Below are positions 15,827 to 24,808 of a stretch of 47,136 nucleotides of DNA, piece by piece. A program made the translations under genes and the position numbers. The notes under the pieces were generated by a model. The model was given only the letters and a program-made list of their open reading frames with translations, was not told where the DNA came from and did not search any database. Position 1 is the first letter of the stretch, and the number at the start of each line of letters is the position of its first letter. The DNA is from an uncultured Campylobacter sp. Lineage in GTDB: Bacteria; Campylobacterota; Campylobacteria; Campylobacterales; Campylobacteraceae. The DNA lies in NCBI GenBank assembly GCA_947090385.1, contig CAMUNZ010000003.1:1-47136 (forward strand), in the 5' to 3' direction.

Positions 15827-16489
15827 TTAAAAAACGCTTATAATTTTTTTAATAATATAGCTTGCAATAACATTGCCAAAAGTTGCAGTTACGCCTTTAA
15901 AACTTCCTAAATTTTTTATATCCAAAGGCTCTTCAATTGAAAAAACACAATCAAATTTATATTTAAAATTTGCCTTTTTTAATTCGTATCTCATTTTTTT
16001 TGCAAAAGGATCATTATACGTTTTAAAAACATCAGATATTAAAATTTTTGTCGGATCTAATCTTTTTGCGCCACCCATTGAACTTATGAAAATTTTACTA
16101 TTTTTACAAGCCCAGTTTGCTATCAAAATTTTTGCTTTTATATCATCAATTGCATCTATCACAAAATCAAAATTTTTATCTTCAAAATTGCTTAAATCGC
16201 CATCTATTTTTTTAATAATTCCTTGAATTCCTTCTAATTTGTCGGCAAAAATTTTTGCCTTAAATTCGCCCAAATTTTCACTAAAAATTTGTCTATTTTG
16301 ATTTGTTATGTCGAATTTATCATGGTCGATTACACATAAATTTACAACTCCACTTCTATAAAGTGCGTCAATTGCCGCTCCACCAACGCCACCGCATCCA
16401 AAAATAACCCCTTTTGCTTTTTGCAATTTTTCAAAATTTTCACCAAAAATGTATCTAGATCTTGTAAAACGATCGATTATTTCAGCCAT
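15827..16489 (-). CDS. tcdA: tRNA threonylcarbamoyladenosine dehydratase TcdA (ThiF/HesA family)
   Basis: E1-like enzyme that uses ATP to cyclise t6A to ct6A at position 37 of ANN-decoding tRNAs. The Rossmann ATP site is GVIFGCGGVGGAAIDALYRSG; the following NQNRQIF segment matches TcdA rather than MoeB, as does the opening DRFTRSRYIFG. Further segments are DFVIDAIDDIKAK and SSMGGAKRLDP. No zinc CxxC pairs of the MoeB/ThiF type are visible, which also favours TcdA. At 220 residues it is slightly short for the family. It overlaps surE by 13 bp. An activating role for MoaD is the less likely alternative. Confidence 0.83.
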   Translation of the reverse strand: MAEIIDRFTRSRYIFGENFEKLQKAKGVIFGCGGVGGAAIDALYRSGVVNLCVIDHDKFDITNQNRQIFSENLGEFKAKIFADKLEGIQGIIKKIDGDLSNFEDKNFDFVIDAIDDIKAKILIANWACKNSKIFISSMGGAKRLDPTKILISDVFKTYNDPFAKKMRYELKKANFKYKFDCVFSIEEPLDIKNLGSFKGVTATFGNVIASYIIKKIISVF

Positions 16490-17247
16490 TCTTTTACCTT
16501 TTCTAATTCGCTAAAATCTGTGAAATTCGTAGTAATTGGCGTAATTGTCGCGTAATTTTGCAAAATTTTCCCCAAATCTTTATCAACATTTTTATTTTCA
16601 TCAAAAATCAAACTATCGCAATCAAGCCAAAGATAGCTTTCATTTTTTGGTGTAAAATTCTCTTTTGTGCCATATTTAAAATCTTTAAAACCAGCCTCAC
16701 AAGCCACAAATCCTTTAAAACTTTTTTCATCGCAAGGCGGAAAATTTACATTTAAAAATCTTCTATTTACTAAATTTGTCGGATTGTTTAAAATTTTTTC
16801 TACTAAGATTCTACTAAATTTTGCAGATAAATTAAATCCGAATTTTGAAAAACTATCACCAAAATAAACTTGCGAAAATGCAACTGAAAAAATTCCATGC
16901 AAAACGCCTTCAATCGCGGCTCCACAAGTGCCACTGTAAGTTATATCTTCTGCTAAATTTCCGCCATAATTTATCCCGCTTAAAATCAAATCTGGTTTGC
17001 AAATTTTATCAAGTGCAATCAAAACACAATCAGCCGGCGTAGCATCATCAATATTGTAAAAATTTTCCGTGATTTTTTTGATTTTTAGTGGCTTTGTGAT
17101 GGTTATCGCATGAGAAGTACCTGATTTTGGCTCTTTTGGAGCAACAATTATAACTTTTGTATCTGGAATTTTTTTGATTTCTTCGGCTAATGCTAAAAGT
17201 CCATTTGCTTCAAATCCATCGTCGTTTGTGATTAAAATTTCTTTCAA
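16477..17247 (-). CDS. surE: 5'/3'-nucleotidase SurE
   Basis: Metal-dependent nucleoside monophosphatase linked to stress survival. The N-terminal metal site ILITNDDGFEANGL is diagnostic, with the later PKEPKSGTSHAITITKPL and LILSGINYGGNLAEDITYSGT segments of the active site. I chose the TTG at 17247, where LKEILITNDDG is the expected N-terminus and an AAAGGAC ribosome-binding site precedes it. A longer frame to 17280 adds residues not seen in the family. It is divergent from lpxB across about 100 bp. Confidence 0.93.
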   Translation of the reverse strand: MKEILITNDDGFEANGLLALAEEIKKIPDTKVIIVAPKEPKSGTSHAITITKPLKIKKITENFYNIDDATPADCVLIALDKICKPDLILSGINYGGNLAEDITYSGTCGAAIEGVLHGIFSVAFSQVYFGDSFSKFGFNLSAKFSRILVEKILNNPTNLVNRRFLNVNFPPCDEKSFKGFVACEAGFKDFKYGTKENFTPKNESYLWLDCDSLIFDENKNVDKDLGKILQNYATITPITTNFTDFSELEKVKEWLK

Positions 17248-17317
17248 TTTAGTCCTTTTAAAAAACTCTAAGTGTAGCAAATTAAATTTATTTAAATGTT
17301 AATTGAGACAAATTTGA

Positions 17318-17323
17318 TATAAT
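17318..17323 (+). promoter_or_regulatory. Probable -10 box for lpxB-greA
   Basis: TATAAT in the context TTTGATATAATCC, 25 bp before the lpxB GTG start, in the divergent surE/lpxB gap. Confidence 0.5.
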
Positions 17324-17348
17324 CCACAAAAAATTCGGTGGATTTTGA

Positions 17349-18407
17349 GTGAAAAAAATTTTAGTAACAGCGTTAGAAGCTTCTGCAAATTTGCATTTTA
17401 GTTATGTTTTAGAAGAGTTAAAAAAACTTGAAGATATTAAAATTTGTGGAATTTTTGATAAAAAATTTGGAATTCCACTTTATGAAAGTAAGGAATTTTC
17501 GGCGATGGGTTTTGTCGAAATTTTGCCATTGATTTTTAAAGCAAAAAGAGCTTTAAAAGAGCTTGTAGAAATTGCAAAAACTTGTGATGAAATTTTATTG
17601 ATAGATAGCCCGGCTTTTAATTTGCCGCTTGCGAAGGCTTTGAAAAAAGCAAATGTAAAAGCAAAAATTACATATTATATTTTGCCGCAAGTTTGGGCTT
17701 GGAAGCCTCATCGCGTTAAAATAGTAGAGGAATTTTGTGATAATTTGGCTTCTATTTTGCCGTTTGAGAAAAAATTTTATTCAAAAGCCGTTTATGTCGG
17801 TCATCCGCTTTTAGATGAAATTGATCTTAAAAATGATGGAAAAAATTTTAACGCGATTGCCTTTTTGCCAGGAAGTAGAAAAAGCGAAATTTCTCGTTTG
17901 ATGCCAATTTTTAGAGAAATTTTGCCAAATTTTAAAGAAAAAAAATATTTAGTAATTCCACCAAATTTTAAATCAAATTTGCCTGATTTTTATGGCGATG
18001 TAAGTGGATTTGAGATTGTAAGCGGGACAAAAGAGATTTTAAGTAAAAGTGATTTTGCTTTTGTTTGTAGTGGGACGGCGACGCTTGAAGCTGCTTTGAT
18101 AGGAGTGCCGTTTGTGCTTTGTTATAAAGCAAAAGCGATTGATATTTTTATAGCTAGAATTTTTGTTAAGTTAAAATTTGTCGGGCTTGCAAATATAATT
18201 TTGGATTTTTGTGGCAAGCAAAAACTTCATGAAGAATTAATTCAAAATGATTTAAATGTGCAAAATTTAATGCAAGTTTATCAAAAATGTGATAAACAAA
18301 AATTTTTAAAAACTTGCGATGAAATTCGAGATTATTTAAGTTTTGGTAGTGCTAAAAATTTAGCAAAATTAATTTTAGAAAAGGAATTATTATGGAAGAA
18401 CCAATGA
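17349..18407 (+). CDS. lpxB: Lipid-A-disaccharide synthase LpxB
   Basis: Glycosyltransferase (GT19) joining UDP-2,3-diacylglucosamine and lipid X into the tetraacyl disaccharide of lipid A, at the inner face of the inner membrane. Recognised from ALEASANLHF near the N-terminus, YYILPQVWAWKPHRV, FLPGSRKSEISRLMP (nucleotide binding) and CSGTATLEAALIGVPFVLCY. The start codon is GTG at 17349. The 352-residue length is a little under the E. coli protein, as usual in this group. The last 16 bp overlap greA, a conserved Campylobacter neighbour. Confidence 0.95.
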   Translation: MKKILVTALEASANLHFSYVLEELKKLEDIKICGIFDKKFGIPLYESKEFSAMGFVEILPLIFKAKRALKELVEIAKTCDEILLIDSPAFNLPLAKALKKANVKAKITYYILPQVWAWKPHRVKIVEEFCDNLASILPFEKKFYSKAVYVGHPLLDEIDLKNDGKNFNAIAFLPGSRKSEISRLMPIFREILPNFKEKKYLVIPPNFKSNLPDFYGDVSGFEIVSGTKEILSKSDFAFVCSGTATLEAALIGVPFVLCYKAKAIDIFIARIFVKLKFVGLANIILDFCGKQKLHEELIQNDLNVQNLMQVYQKCDKQKFLKTCDEIRDYLSFGSAKNLAKLILEKELLWKNQ

Positions 18408-18874
18408 CTATTTATGGTTATGAAAAAGTCACAAAAGAGTTAAAAAATTTACAAAATGTTGAAAGGCCAGCAGTTGTAAAAGAGATTGATATCGCTAGAG
18501 AGCATGGCGATTTAAAAGAAAACGCAGAATATCACGCAGCAAGAGAAAAACAAGCATTTATAGAAGCAAAAATAGCAGAACTTAGCGATATTGTAAGTCG
18601 TGCAAAAGTTATAGATCCAAATGAATATCCGCACGATAGCGTAAAATTTGGTTCAAAAGTTACGATTTTAGATGTCGATACGGAGATTGAAAAAACCTAC
18701 ACAATCGTTGGCGTTACAGAGACAAATTTGCAAAAAAATTTAATTTCGATAAACACTCCGCTTGCTAAACAACTTTTGGGTAAAAAAGTGGGCGATGAAA
18801 TCACGCTTCATTTGCCAAATGGATCAAGCGATGTTGAAATTTTAAATATCAAATATGAAAAAATAGATTTTTAA
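18392..18874 (+). CDS. greA: Transcription elongation factor GreA
   Basis: Rescues backtracked RNA polymerase by stimulating transcript cleavage through the secondary channel. The N-terminal coiled coil carries the acidic tip in HGDLKENAEYHAAREKQ (Asp and Glu coordinating the catalytic magnesium), and the C-terminal FKBP-like domain is PNEYPHDSVKFGSKVTILD onward to HLPNGSSDVEILNIKY. The 160-residue length is normal. The ATG sits within lpxB behind AAAAGGAATT, and a second in-frame Met follows four codons later. Confidence 0.95.
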   Translation: MEEPMTIYGYEKVTKELKNLQNVERPAVVKEIDIAREHGDLKENAEYHAAREKQAFIEAKIAELSDIVSRAKVIDPNEYPHDSVKFGSKVTILDVDTEIEKTYTIVGVTETNLQKNLISINTPLAKQLLGKKVGDEITLHLPNGSSDVEILNIKYEKIDF

Positions 18875-18965
18875 GGTTTTAATGAGAGTTATAAAAATTT
18901 TGCTACAAAATATAACAAATACTCATTTTTATGATGTAAATATTGTGTGATAATAGGGAATTTTA

Positions 18966-19679
18966 GTGTTTGAAAAAAATATAAAAAAAGGCGCGATTTT
19001 TATCGCCGATGCGCATGCGAATTTTTCAAATAGAAAGTCATTTTTATTTTTTTTAAAAATGATTAAAAATGGCAAAATTCCTTGCAAACAACTCTTTTTT
19101 TTGGGAGATATGTTTGATTTTTTAAGCGATACGACTTATACAAAAAAGCATTATAAAATTTTTATAAATTTAATTAACGAAATTTCACAAAAAATCGAAA
19201 TTTTTTATTTTGAAGGAAATCATGATTTTAATTTAAAAGAAATTTTTAAAAATGTTAAAATTTTTAGTTTTTATGAACAGGTAAAAATTTTTGAATTTGA
19301 AAATGAAAAAATTTCGATTTGTCATGGAGATAATGGATTAAAGTGGTTTGAAAAAATCATTTTGTGTTTTAGAAATAAAAAATTTTTACTATTTTGGGAT
19401 TTTGTTGATAAAATTTTCGATTTTAAAATTTCAAAATTTATACTTAATTTTCAATTGAAAAAGAAAATATATTATGATTTGCAAAATTTTAAGCAAATTA
19501 TTTATCCAAAAATCGGGTTTTATAAAACAAATTTGATTTTAGAAGGACATTATCATCAAGGAAAAATTTTAAAATTTGATGAAAAGATTTATATAAATTT
19601 GGCGAGTTTTGGCGTAAGTAAAATTTATTACAAAGCGGATTTCGAAAAAGGCTTTGTTTTAAAAGAAAATTTTATATAA
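18966..19679 (+). CDS. Metallophosphoesterase, probable UDP-2,3-diacylglucosamine diphosphatase (LpxH-like)
   Basis: Calcineurin-like phosphoesterase with all metal motifs in order: FIADAHAN (D-x-H), FFLGDMFDF (GD-FD), FEGNHDF (GNHD), ICHGDNG and EGHYHQG (GHxH). The D-x-H, GDxFD and GNHDF spacing and the 237-residue length fit LpxH, which hydrolyses UDP-2,3-diacylglucosamine to lipid X, the substrate of LpxB encoded just upstream. The start is a GTG at 18966. The LpxH assignment rests on motif spacing and context; a different phosphoesterase role is possible. Confidence 0.7.
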   Translation: MFEKNIKKGAIFIADAHANFSNRKSFLFFLKMIKNGKIPCKQLFFLGDMFDFLSDTTYTKKHYKIFINLINEISQKIEIFYFEGNHDFNLKEIFKNVKIFSFYEQVKIFEFENEKISICHGDNGLKWFEKIILCFRNKKFLLFWDFVDKIFDFKISKFILNFQLKKKIYYDLQNFKQIIYPKIGFYKTNLILEGHYHQGKILKFDEKIYINLASFGVSKIYYKADFEKGFVLKENFI

Positions 19680-19702
19680 TTGTAACTTTTTAAGGAGTGA
19701 AA

Positions 19703-20326
19703 ATGATAAAACTTTGTGTTTTTGATTTTGATTCAACTTTAATGGATGGCGAAACGATCACGAATTTAGCATCTGTTGTTGGAAAATCTGAAGAAGTTAG
19801 AGAGATTACAAGAAGAGCAATGGAAGGTGAATTGAGTTTTTTTGAAGCTTTGCAAGAAAGAGTAAAATTTTTAAAAGGTGTAAAAGTAAAAAAAGCAAAA
19901 GAAATTTGTGATAAATTGCCGTTTATTGAGGGCGCAAAAGACACTATAAAATACTTAAAAGATAAAAATATAAAAGTTGTTGTTTTTAGTGGAGGATTTC
20001 ATTTTGCTACCGATGTGGCAAAACAAAAGCTTGGATTTGACGCAAGTTTTGCAAATCATTTGGATTTTGAGGGTGAAAATTTAACAGGAAGAGTTGGTGG
20101 TGAGATGATGTTTGATACTTCAAAAGGTGTAATTTTAAAAGAATTAAAATCTCTTTTAGATTTAAAAAAAGATGAAGTTATGGTTGTTGGAGACGGCGCA
20201 AATGATATATCCATGTTTAAAGAAGCTGGGCTTAAAATTGCTTTTTGTGCAAAAGAAATTTTAAAAAAAAAGGCTGATATTTGTATTGAAAAAAAAGATT
20301 TAAGGGAGATAAAAAAATATGTTTAA
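19703..20326 (+). CDS. serB: Phosphoserine phosphatase SerB
   Basis: HAD-family phosphatase that makes L-serine from phosphoserine. Motif I is CVFDFDSTLMDGE, motif II VVFSGGFHFA, and motifs III-IV VMVVGDGANDISMFKEAG. It is the short SerB form (207 aa) with no N-terminal ACT domain. I chose the ATG at 19703 because the GTG six bases earlier overlaps the AAGGAG ribosome-binding site (19692-19697). SerC, the preceding step of the pathway, is also in this window at 35307-36389. Confidence 0.93.
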   Translation: MIKLCVFDFDSTLMDGETITNLASVVGKSEEVREITRRAMEGELSFFEALQERVKFLKGVKVKKAKEICDKLPFIEGAKDTIKYLKDKNIKVVVFSGGFHFATDVAKQKLGFDASFANHLDFEGENLTGRVGGEMMFDTSKGVILKELKSLLDLKKDEVMVVGDGANDISMFKEAGLKIAFCAKEILKKKADICIEKKDLREIKKYV

Positions 20327-21320
20327 AGATATAAAATTTTCACTTTGGTGTGATTTTTTGGAAAGAGATTTTATAGAAAATGAATTTGAAAAGCTTATAG
20401 AAAATGGCGTAATAAACGGAGCCACAAGTAATCCTAGTATTTTTAAAAATGCTTTTACAAATTCTACTGCTTACAACGAAACAAAAGAGAAATTTAAGAA
20501 AAAAAATCCAAAAGAACTTTACGAAATTTTGGCTACGCAAGATATAAGAAGTGCCGCTGAAAGGCTTTTGAAAAATTATGTAAGAGGCGATGATGGTTTT
20601 GTGAGTATAGAAGTCGATCCAAATTTAGCCTATAAAGCAGAAGCGACTTTTAAAGAAGGCAAAAATTTATACAGCATAATAGGGATGCCAAATGTTATGA
20701 TAAAAGTTCCTGCTACAAATGCTGGATTTGAAGCGATGAATGAACTTATAAAAAAAGGTGTAAATGTAAATGCGACACTAATTTTTTCACCAAATCAAGC
20801 TAAAAAATGTCTTGAAGCTTTCGAAGATGGCACAAAAGCTTTCAAAAAAAGATTCCCAAAAGCAAATTTACCAAAAGCTGTAATTAGTGTATTTGTAAGC
20901 AGATTTGATAGAATTTTGGATGAAAAATTAAAAGAATTTGATTTGCCTACTTCTAAATTTGGAATTTTAAACGCGATGAAATGTTACAACGAAATTTCAA
21001 AAGCAAATTTGCCAAATGTCAAAACTCTTTTTGCAAGCACTGGTGTAAAAGGCGATAATTTGCCAAAAGATTATTATGTAAGCGAACTTTTGTTGCCAAA
21101 TTCAGTAAATACGGCGCCACTTGAAACAATTAAATTTTTTGAAGAGAATAAAAATTTTGATATAAAAACATCTGTGCCAAATGAAGAAATCGATAAATTT
21201 TTTAATTTGATAAAATCAAAAGGTGTAGATATAAAACAAATTTATGAAAAACTTTTAAAAAATGGATTAGAACAATTTGAAGTTGCTTTTGATGAAATTT
21301 TAAAATCTTTAAAAGGATAA
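20319..21320 (+). CDS. tal: Transaldolase
   Basis: Transfers a dihydroxyacetone unit between sugar phosphates in the non-oxidative pentose phosphate pathway. The TAL domain shows TSNPSIFKNAF at the N-terminus, SIEVDPNLAYKAE, the Schiff-base lysine in NVMIKVPATNAGFEA, VNATLIFSPNQA and VSVFVSRFDR-like segment ISVFVSRFDRILDEKL. The 333-residue length is typical of epsilonproteobacterial Tal. The ATG overlaps the serB stop by 8 bp, so the genes are probably coupled. Confidence 0.94.
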   Translation: MFKDIKFSLWCDFLERDFIENEFEKLIENGVINGATSNPSIFKNAFTNSTAYNETKEKFKKKNPKELYEILATQDIRSAAERLLKNYVRGDDGFVSIEVDPNLAYKAEATFKEGKNLYSIIGMPNVMIKVPATNAGFEAMNELIKKGVNVNATLIFSPNQAKKCLEAFEDGTKAFKKRFPKANLPKAVISVFVSRFDRILDEKLKEFDLPTSKFGILNAMKCYNEISKANLPNVKTLFASTGVKGDNLPKDYYVSELLLPNSVNTAPLETIKFFEENKNFDIKTSVPNEEIDKFFNLIKSKGVDIKQIYEKLLKNGLEQFEVAFDEILKSLKG

Positions 21321-21324
21321 AATT

Positions 21325-22542
21325 ATGTTAGATGATAGTTTTGGACATGATTTTGCACAACTTGAGGATGTGCAAACAAAGAAATTAAATCAATTTTTAA
21401 CTTACATGGTAAGTCACGGCGGTAGCGATTTGCATGTAAAATCCGGTTCGCAAATTCGAGCTAGATTTAATGGAGAGCTTGTAAAACTTACAAATGATAC
21501 ACTTTCTCACGCCGATGGAATTGCTCTTGCAAAAGAGCTTTTAAGGACAAATTTTACAAAATTTGTAGAACAAAAAAGTTACGATTTTGCTTATAAACTA
21601 AATGAAGATTATAGATTTCGTGTAAATATATTTTTTCAAGTAGATGGAGTAAGTGCTGTTTTTCGTGTAATTCCTACAAAACTTCCGACTTTTGAAAGCT
21701 TAAAACTTCCACCAGCTGTAAAAAAACTGATTGATAAAACAAATCGTGGCATTATTTTGGTGACTGGTCCTACAGGAAGTGGCAAAACTACGACTTTGGC
21801 TGCCATGATAAATCATATAAATCAAATTCGAACAAGTCATATTGTTACGATTGAAGATCCGATTGAATTTGTTTTTAAAGATAACAACTGCATAATCAAT
21901 CAACGAGGATTAGGACAAGATTGTAATACATTTGCTGATTCTATGCGTGCTGCTTTGCGCGAGGATCCAGATATTATATTTGTTGGTGAGATGAGGGATT
22001 TAGTTACAATTGAAACTGCGCTTCACGCCGCAGAAACTGGACACCTTGTTTTAAGCACACTCCATACACTTGATGCAAAAGAGACGATTGGACGTGTTAT
22101 AGGTATGTTTGACACAGAAGAACAAAATAGAATTCGTCAAACATTGGCATCTGTTTTAGAAGGTGTTATATCTCAAAGACTTTGTCCGACAACAGATAAT
22201 AAACGAGTTGCTGCGATAGAAATTTTAATGAGAAATGTTCGTATTAGAGATATGATTTTAGAAAGTAGGGATAATGAGATAAATGACGCTATTTCTGATG
22301 CAAAAAATACTTACGGCATGCAAACTTTTGACCAACATCTTTTAGAATTATATTTAAACGGTGTAATATCAATCGACGTTGCATTAGAAAAAGCAACAAA
22401 TAGGGCAGATTTAGAACTTATGATTAAAAATGCAAATTTGGCAAAAATGCAGCAATTTGATAAAAGTGGCGAAGTCGTTGGTGATTTTGTCGAGCTTAAA
22501 GAGCTTAATGATACTGGAACAAAAAAATTGAGAAGAAAATAA
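21325..22542 (+). CDS. pilT: Type IV pilus retraction ATPase PilT family
   Basis: Hexameric ATPase that powers pilus retraction and twitching motility at the inner membrane. Visible are the N-terminal PAS-like region (GGSDLHVKSGSQIRARFNGE), Walker A GPTGSGKTTT, the Asp box IVTIEDPIEFVF, Walker B MRAALREDPDIIFVGEMRD, the His box ETGHLVLSTLHTLDA and the C-terminal QTFDQHLLELYLNG. The PilT hallmark AIRNLIRE is replaced by AISDAKNTYGMQTFDQ, so PilU-like use is possible. No other pilus genes are in the window; it sits 4 bp behind tal. Confidence 0.88.
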   Translation: MLDDSFGHDFAQLEDVQTKKLNQFLTYMVSHGGSDLHVKSGSQIRARFNGELVKLTNDTLSHADGIALAKELLRTNFTKFVEQKSYDFAYKLNEDYRFRVNIFFQVDGVSAVFRVIPTKLPTFESLKLPPAVKKLIDKTNRGIILVTGPTGSGKTTTLAAMINHINQIRTSHIVTIEDPIEFVFKDNNCIINQRGLGQDCNTFADSMRAALREDPDIIFVGEMRDLVTIETALHAAETGHLVLSTLHTLDAKETIGRVIGMFDTEEQNRIRQTLASVLEGVISQRLCPTTDNKRVAAIEILMRNVRIRDMILESRDNEINDAISDAKNTYGMQTFDQHLLELYLNGVISIDVALEKATNRADLELMIKNANLAKMQQFDKSGEVVGDFVELKELNDTGTKKLRRK

Positions 22543-22570
22543 ATTTCAAGTAAAATTTATTAAATTTTGG

Positions 22571-22576
22571 CATAAT
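22571..22576 (+). promoter_or_regulatory. Probable -10 box for rplY
   Basis: CATAAT in TTTTGGCATAATTGTG, 31 bp upstream of the rplY ATG and 28 bp after the pilT stop. Confidence 0.4.
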
Positions 22577-22607
22577 TGTGAGCTTTATTTTTTATGAAAG
22601 GACAACG

Positions 22608-23144
22608 ATGATAGAAGGAATCGTTAGAGAGAGTATCGGTAAAAAGCCAACTAAGGCTTTAAGACGAGATGGTTATCTTATCGCAAATATTTATGGAAAA
22701 GGCGTTGAAAATATAAACGCAGCTTTTAATTTAAATGATTTTATAAAAGCTATGCGTGCAAAAACAACGTTGCCTTTTGAAATAAAAGTTAGCGAAAAGA
22801 TTTATAAAGTAGTTGTTAAAGAGTATCAAAGTGATGTTATCACAGGTATTTTAAAACATGTGGATTTGCGTATAGTTCAAGATGATGTTGTTGCTAAATA
22901 TTTAGTTCCTGTTCGCACAACTGGTATTGCAAAAGGTCTAAAAAACAAGGGCGTTTTAGTTCAAAGCAAAAGAAGATTAACTGTAAAATGTAAAGGTAAA
23001 GATTTGCCGAATGAGTTTGTTTTGGATGTAACAGAGCTTGATGTTTGCGATTCTTTACTTGTTAGAGATGTTAAAGTGCCAGATGGCGTCAGCATCATAG
23101 AAGATGACGATGTAGCAGTAGTCGGAGTTTTAACAACTAAATAA
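22608..23144 (+). CDS. rplY: 50S ribosomal protein L25/general stress protein Ctc
   Basis: 5S rRNA-binding ribosomal protein of the long (CTC) form: L25 domain (residues 1-90, IVRESIGKKPTKALRRDGYL) and C-terminal TL5 domain ending in VSIIEDDDVAVVGVLTTK. The start is the ATG at 22608 behind GAAAGGA (MIEGIVRESIG). An upstream in-frame start at 22578 lies in the promoter and is not credible. The protein is 178 residues. The stop codon overlaps the pth start (TAATG). Confidence 0.94.
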   Translation: MIEGIVRESIGKKPTKALRRDGYLIANIYGKGVENINAAFNLNDFIKAMRAKTTLPFEIKVSEKIYKVVVKEYQSDVITGILKHVDLRIVQDDVVAKYLVPVRTTGIAKGLKNKGVLVQSKRRLTVKCKGKDLPNEFVLDVTELDVCDSLLVRDVKVPDGVSIIEDDDVAVVGVLTTK

Positions 23145-23713
23145 TGACTTTAATAGTTGGGCTTGGTAATCCTGGGATTAAATACGAAAAAACTAGGCAC
23201 AATGTTGGTTTTTTGGTGATAGATGAATTGCTAAAAAACCAAAATTTTAGTGATATTACAAATTCAAAATTTCAAGGGAATCTTTATAAAATTTCAAATA
23301 ATCTTTTTTTAAAGCCGCAAACTTTTATGAATTTAAGCGGAAATAGCGTAAAATCAGTTAAAGATTTTTTTAAACCAGATGACATTATCGTTATTCATGA
23401 CGATTTAGATCTTCCATTTGGATCGCTTCGTTTTAAATTTGGTGGAAGTAGTGCAGGGCATAATGGTATAAAATCTATTGATGAGCTTATTGGACGGGAT
23501 TATTTTCGTGTAAGAGTTGGAATTTCGCATCCGCAAACTGATGTTAAAGATTATGTTTTGGGCAAATTTGATGACGAAAAAAGATTAGAAGAAATTTTGC
23601 AAAAAGCAAAAATTGCCACACAAGAGTTAATTAAAACTAAAAATTTAGCCGAAATTTCTTCAAAATTTACGATAAAAAAAGGCTTTGATAATCAAAATAA
23701 GGCGAATTTGTGA
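23144..23713 (+). CDS. pth: Peptidyl-tRNA hydrolase
   Basis: Releases tRNA from peptidyl-tRNAs dropped by the ribosome. Key segments are all present: LIVGLGNPGIKYEKTRHNVG with catalytic His and Asn, KPQTFMNLSG, VIHDDLDLPFGSLRFK (catalytic Asp) and GGSSAGHNGIKSI. The 189-residue length is normal. It overlaps rplY by one base and the next gene by 4 bp (GTGA), following the rplY-pth-permease order known in Campylobacter. Confidence 0.95.
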   Translation: MTLIVGLGNPGIKYEKTRHNVGFLVIDELLKNQNFSDITNSKFQGNLYKISNNLFLKPQTFMNLSGNSVKSVKDFFKPDDIIVIHDDLDLPFGSLRFKFGGSSAGHNGIKSIDELIGRDYFRVRVGISHPQTDVKDYVLGKFDDEKRLEEILQKAKIATQELIKTKNLAEISSKFTIKKGFDNQNKANL

Positions 23714-24757
23714 AGATTATTACGAAATATACTTCTTTTTTGTATATAAAATATTTTTTAATAGTTTTTATCGCTTTAGAATTATTTTATGTAGGTATTG
23801 ATATTTTAACGAATATTAAAGATTTGCCAACTTCTACAAATCTTTTTGTTTTGCATTTTGCTTTGACTTTTGTTGTTGCTAGCTCGTATCTTTTGCCCAT
23901 TAGTCTTGTTTTTGCTTTGATTATTATGAAATTTAATATGATAAAAAATAACGAATTAGTTAGTTTTTATGCTTTAGGAGTTAGCAAAAATCGTCTAATA
24001 ATCACACCTTTTTTAATATGTTTTTTTTTAACCATTATTTTCATCGGACTTAATTTTACAAATTTTGCTTATGCTAATGATTACAGAAAAAATTTAAGAG
24101 ATTTTGCAAAAACTAGTGATTCTTTGTTTTTAAAATACCTTGATGATTTTGTTTTTATAAAATCTATAAATTTGCGGGATAAAACGGCGAAAAATGTGAA
24201 AATTTTTAGCATAAAAGATGGAAATTTAAGTAAAAAAACTGAAGCAAATTTTGCAAAATTTGATGGAAAATTTTGGAATTTGCAAAATTCTAATATTATA
24301 AAATTTGATTCAAATTTGACACTCGGTGGCAAAAATTTTTTTAAATTTTACGCTAAAGAAGAGCAAAATTTAAAAGGATTTTATCCGCAAGTTTTAGAAA
24401 AAATTTCAGATTCTAGCAATACTTATTCGATTATTGATGCTTTTAATTCTTTAAAACTTTTCGATAAAGCAAACACTTCAAATATCAAAACGGCGCTTTA
24501 TACTATGATTTTTTTTTCCGTTTTTTGCTCCATTTTTAATGTTGATTTTATACTATTTTTTGCCTACAACTGGGCGTTTTGGTTCTCTTACTTTACAAAG
24601 TTTTGTATTTTTTACGATTAGTCTTTTTTTGTGGGGAATTCTTTTTGCACTTGTAAGATTTTCTCAAAATAATGTAATAAATCCAGAAATTTCTGTAATT
24701 TTTCCTATTTTGTTACTCGGATGTTATGCGTTTTATCTATTTTGGTCGCATCGTTAA
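23710..24757 (+). pseudogene. LptF/LptG-family lipopolysaccharide export permease, frame broken in a T9 tract
   Basis: YjgP/YjgQ permease that with LptB drives LPS from the inner membrane to the outer membrane. It starts with GTG at 23710 on the pth stop. Three N-terminal helices, a periplasmic beta-rich part and the segment ALYTMIFF are in frame. Reading one base later after the nine T at 24509-24517 gives PFFAPFLMLILYYFLPTTGR and the rest of the C-terminal helices, ending at 24757. Eight T would give one intact frame of about 348 residues. LPS export is normally essential, so the break may be a base-calling error, slippage or real. Call of the family is firm; status is not. Confidence 0.8.
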
Positions 24758-24808
24758 ACGAGATTTAAAAAAATTCTAGTAGAATTTGGGCTTTTTAAAG
24801 AGGTAAAA

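Noticed and set aside
18875..18965. A small RNA or gene between greA and the phosphoesterase
   Set aside because: Only AT-rich sequence and a GATAAT box just ahead of the GTG start are visible; no stable hairpin or open frame.
19697..19702. GTG start for serB two codons upstream of the ATG
   Set aside because: The GTG is part of the AAGGAG ribosome-binding site itself, so the ATG at 19703 is the right start.
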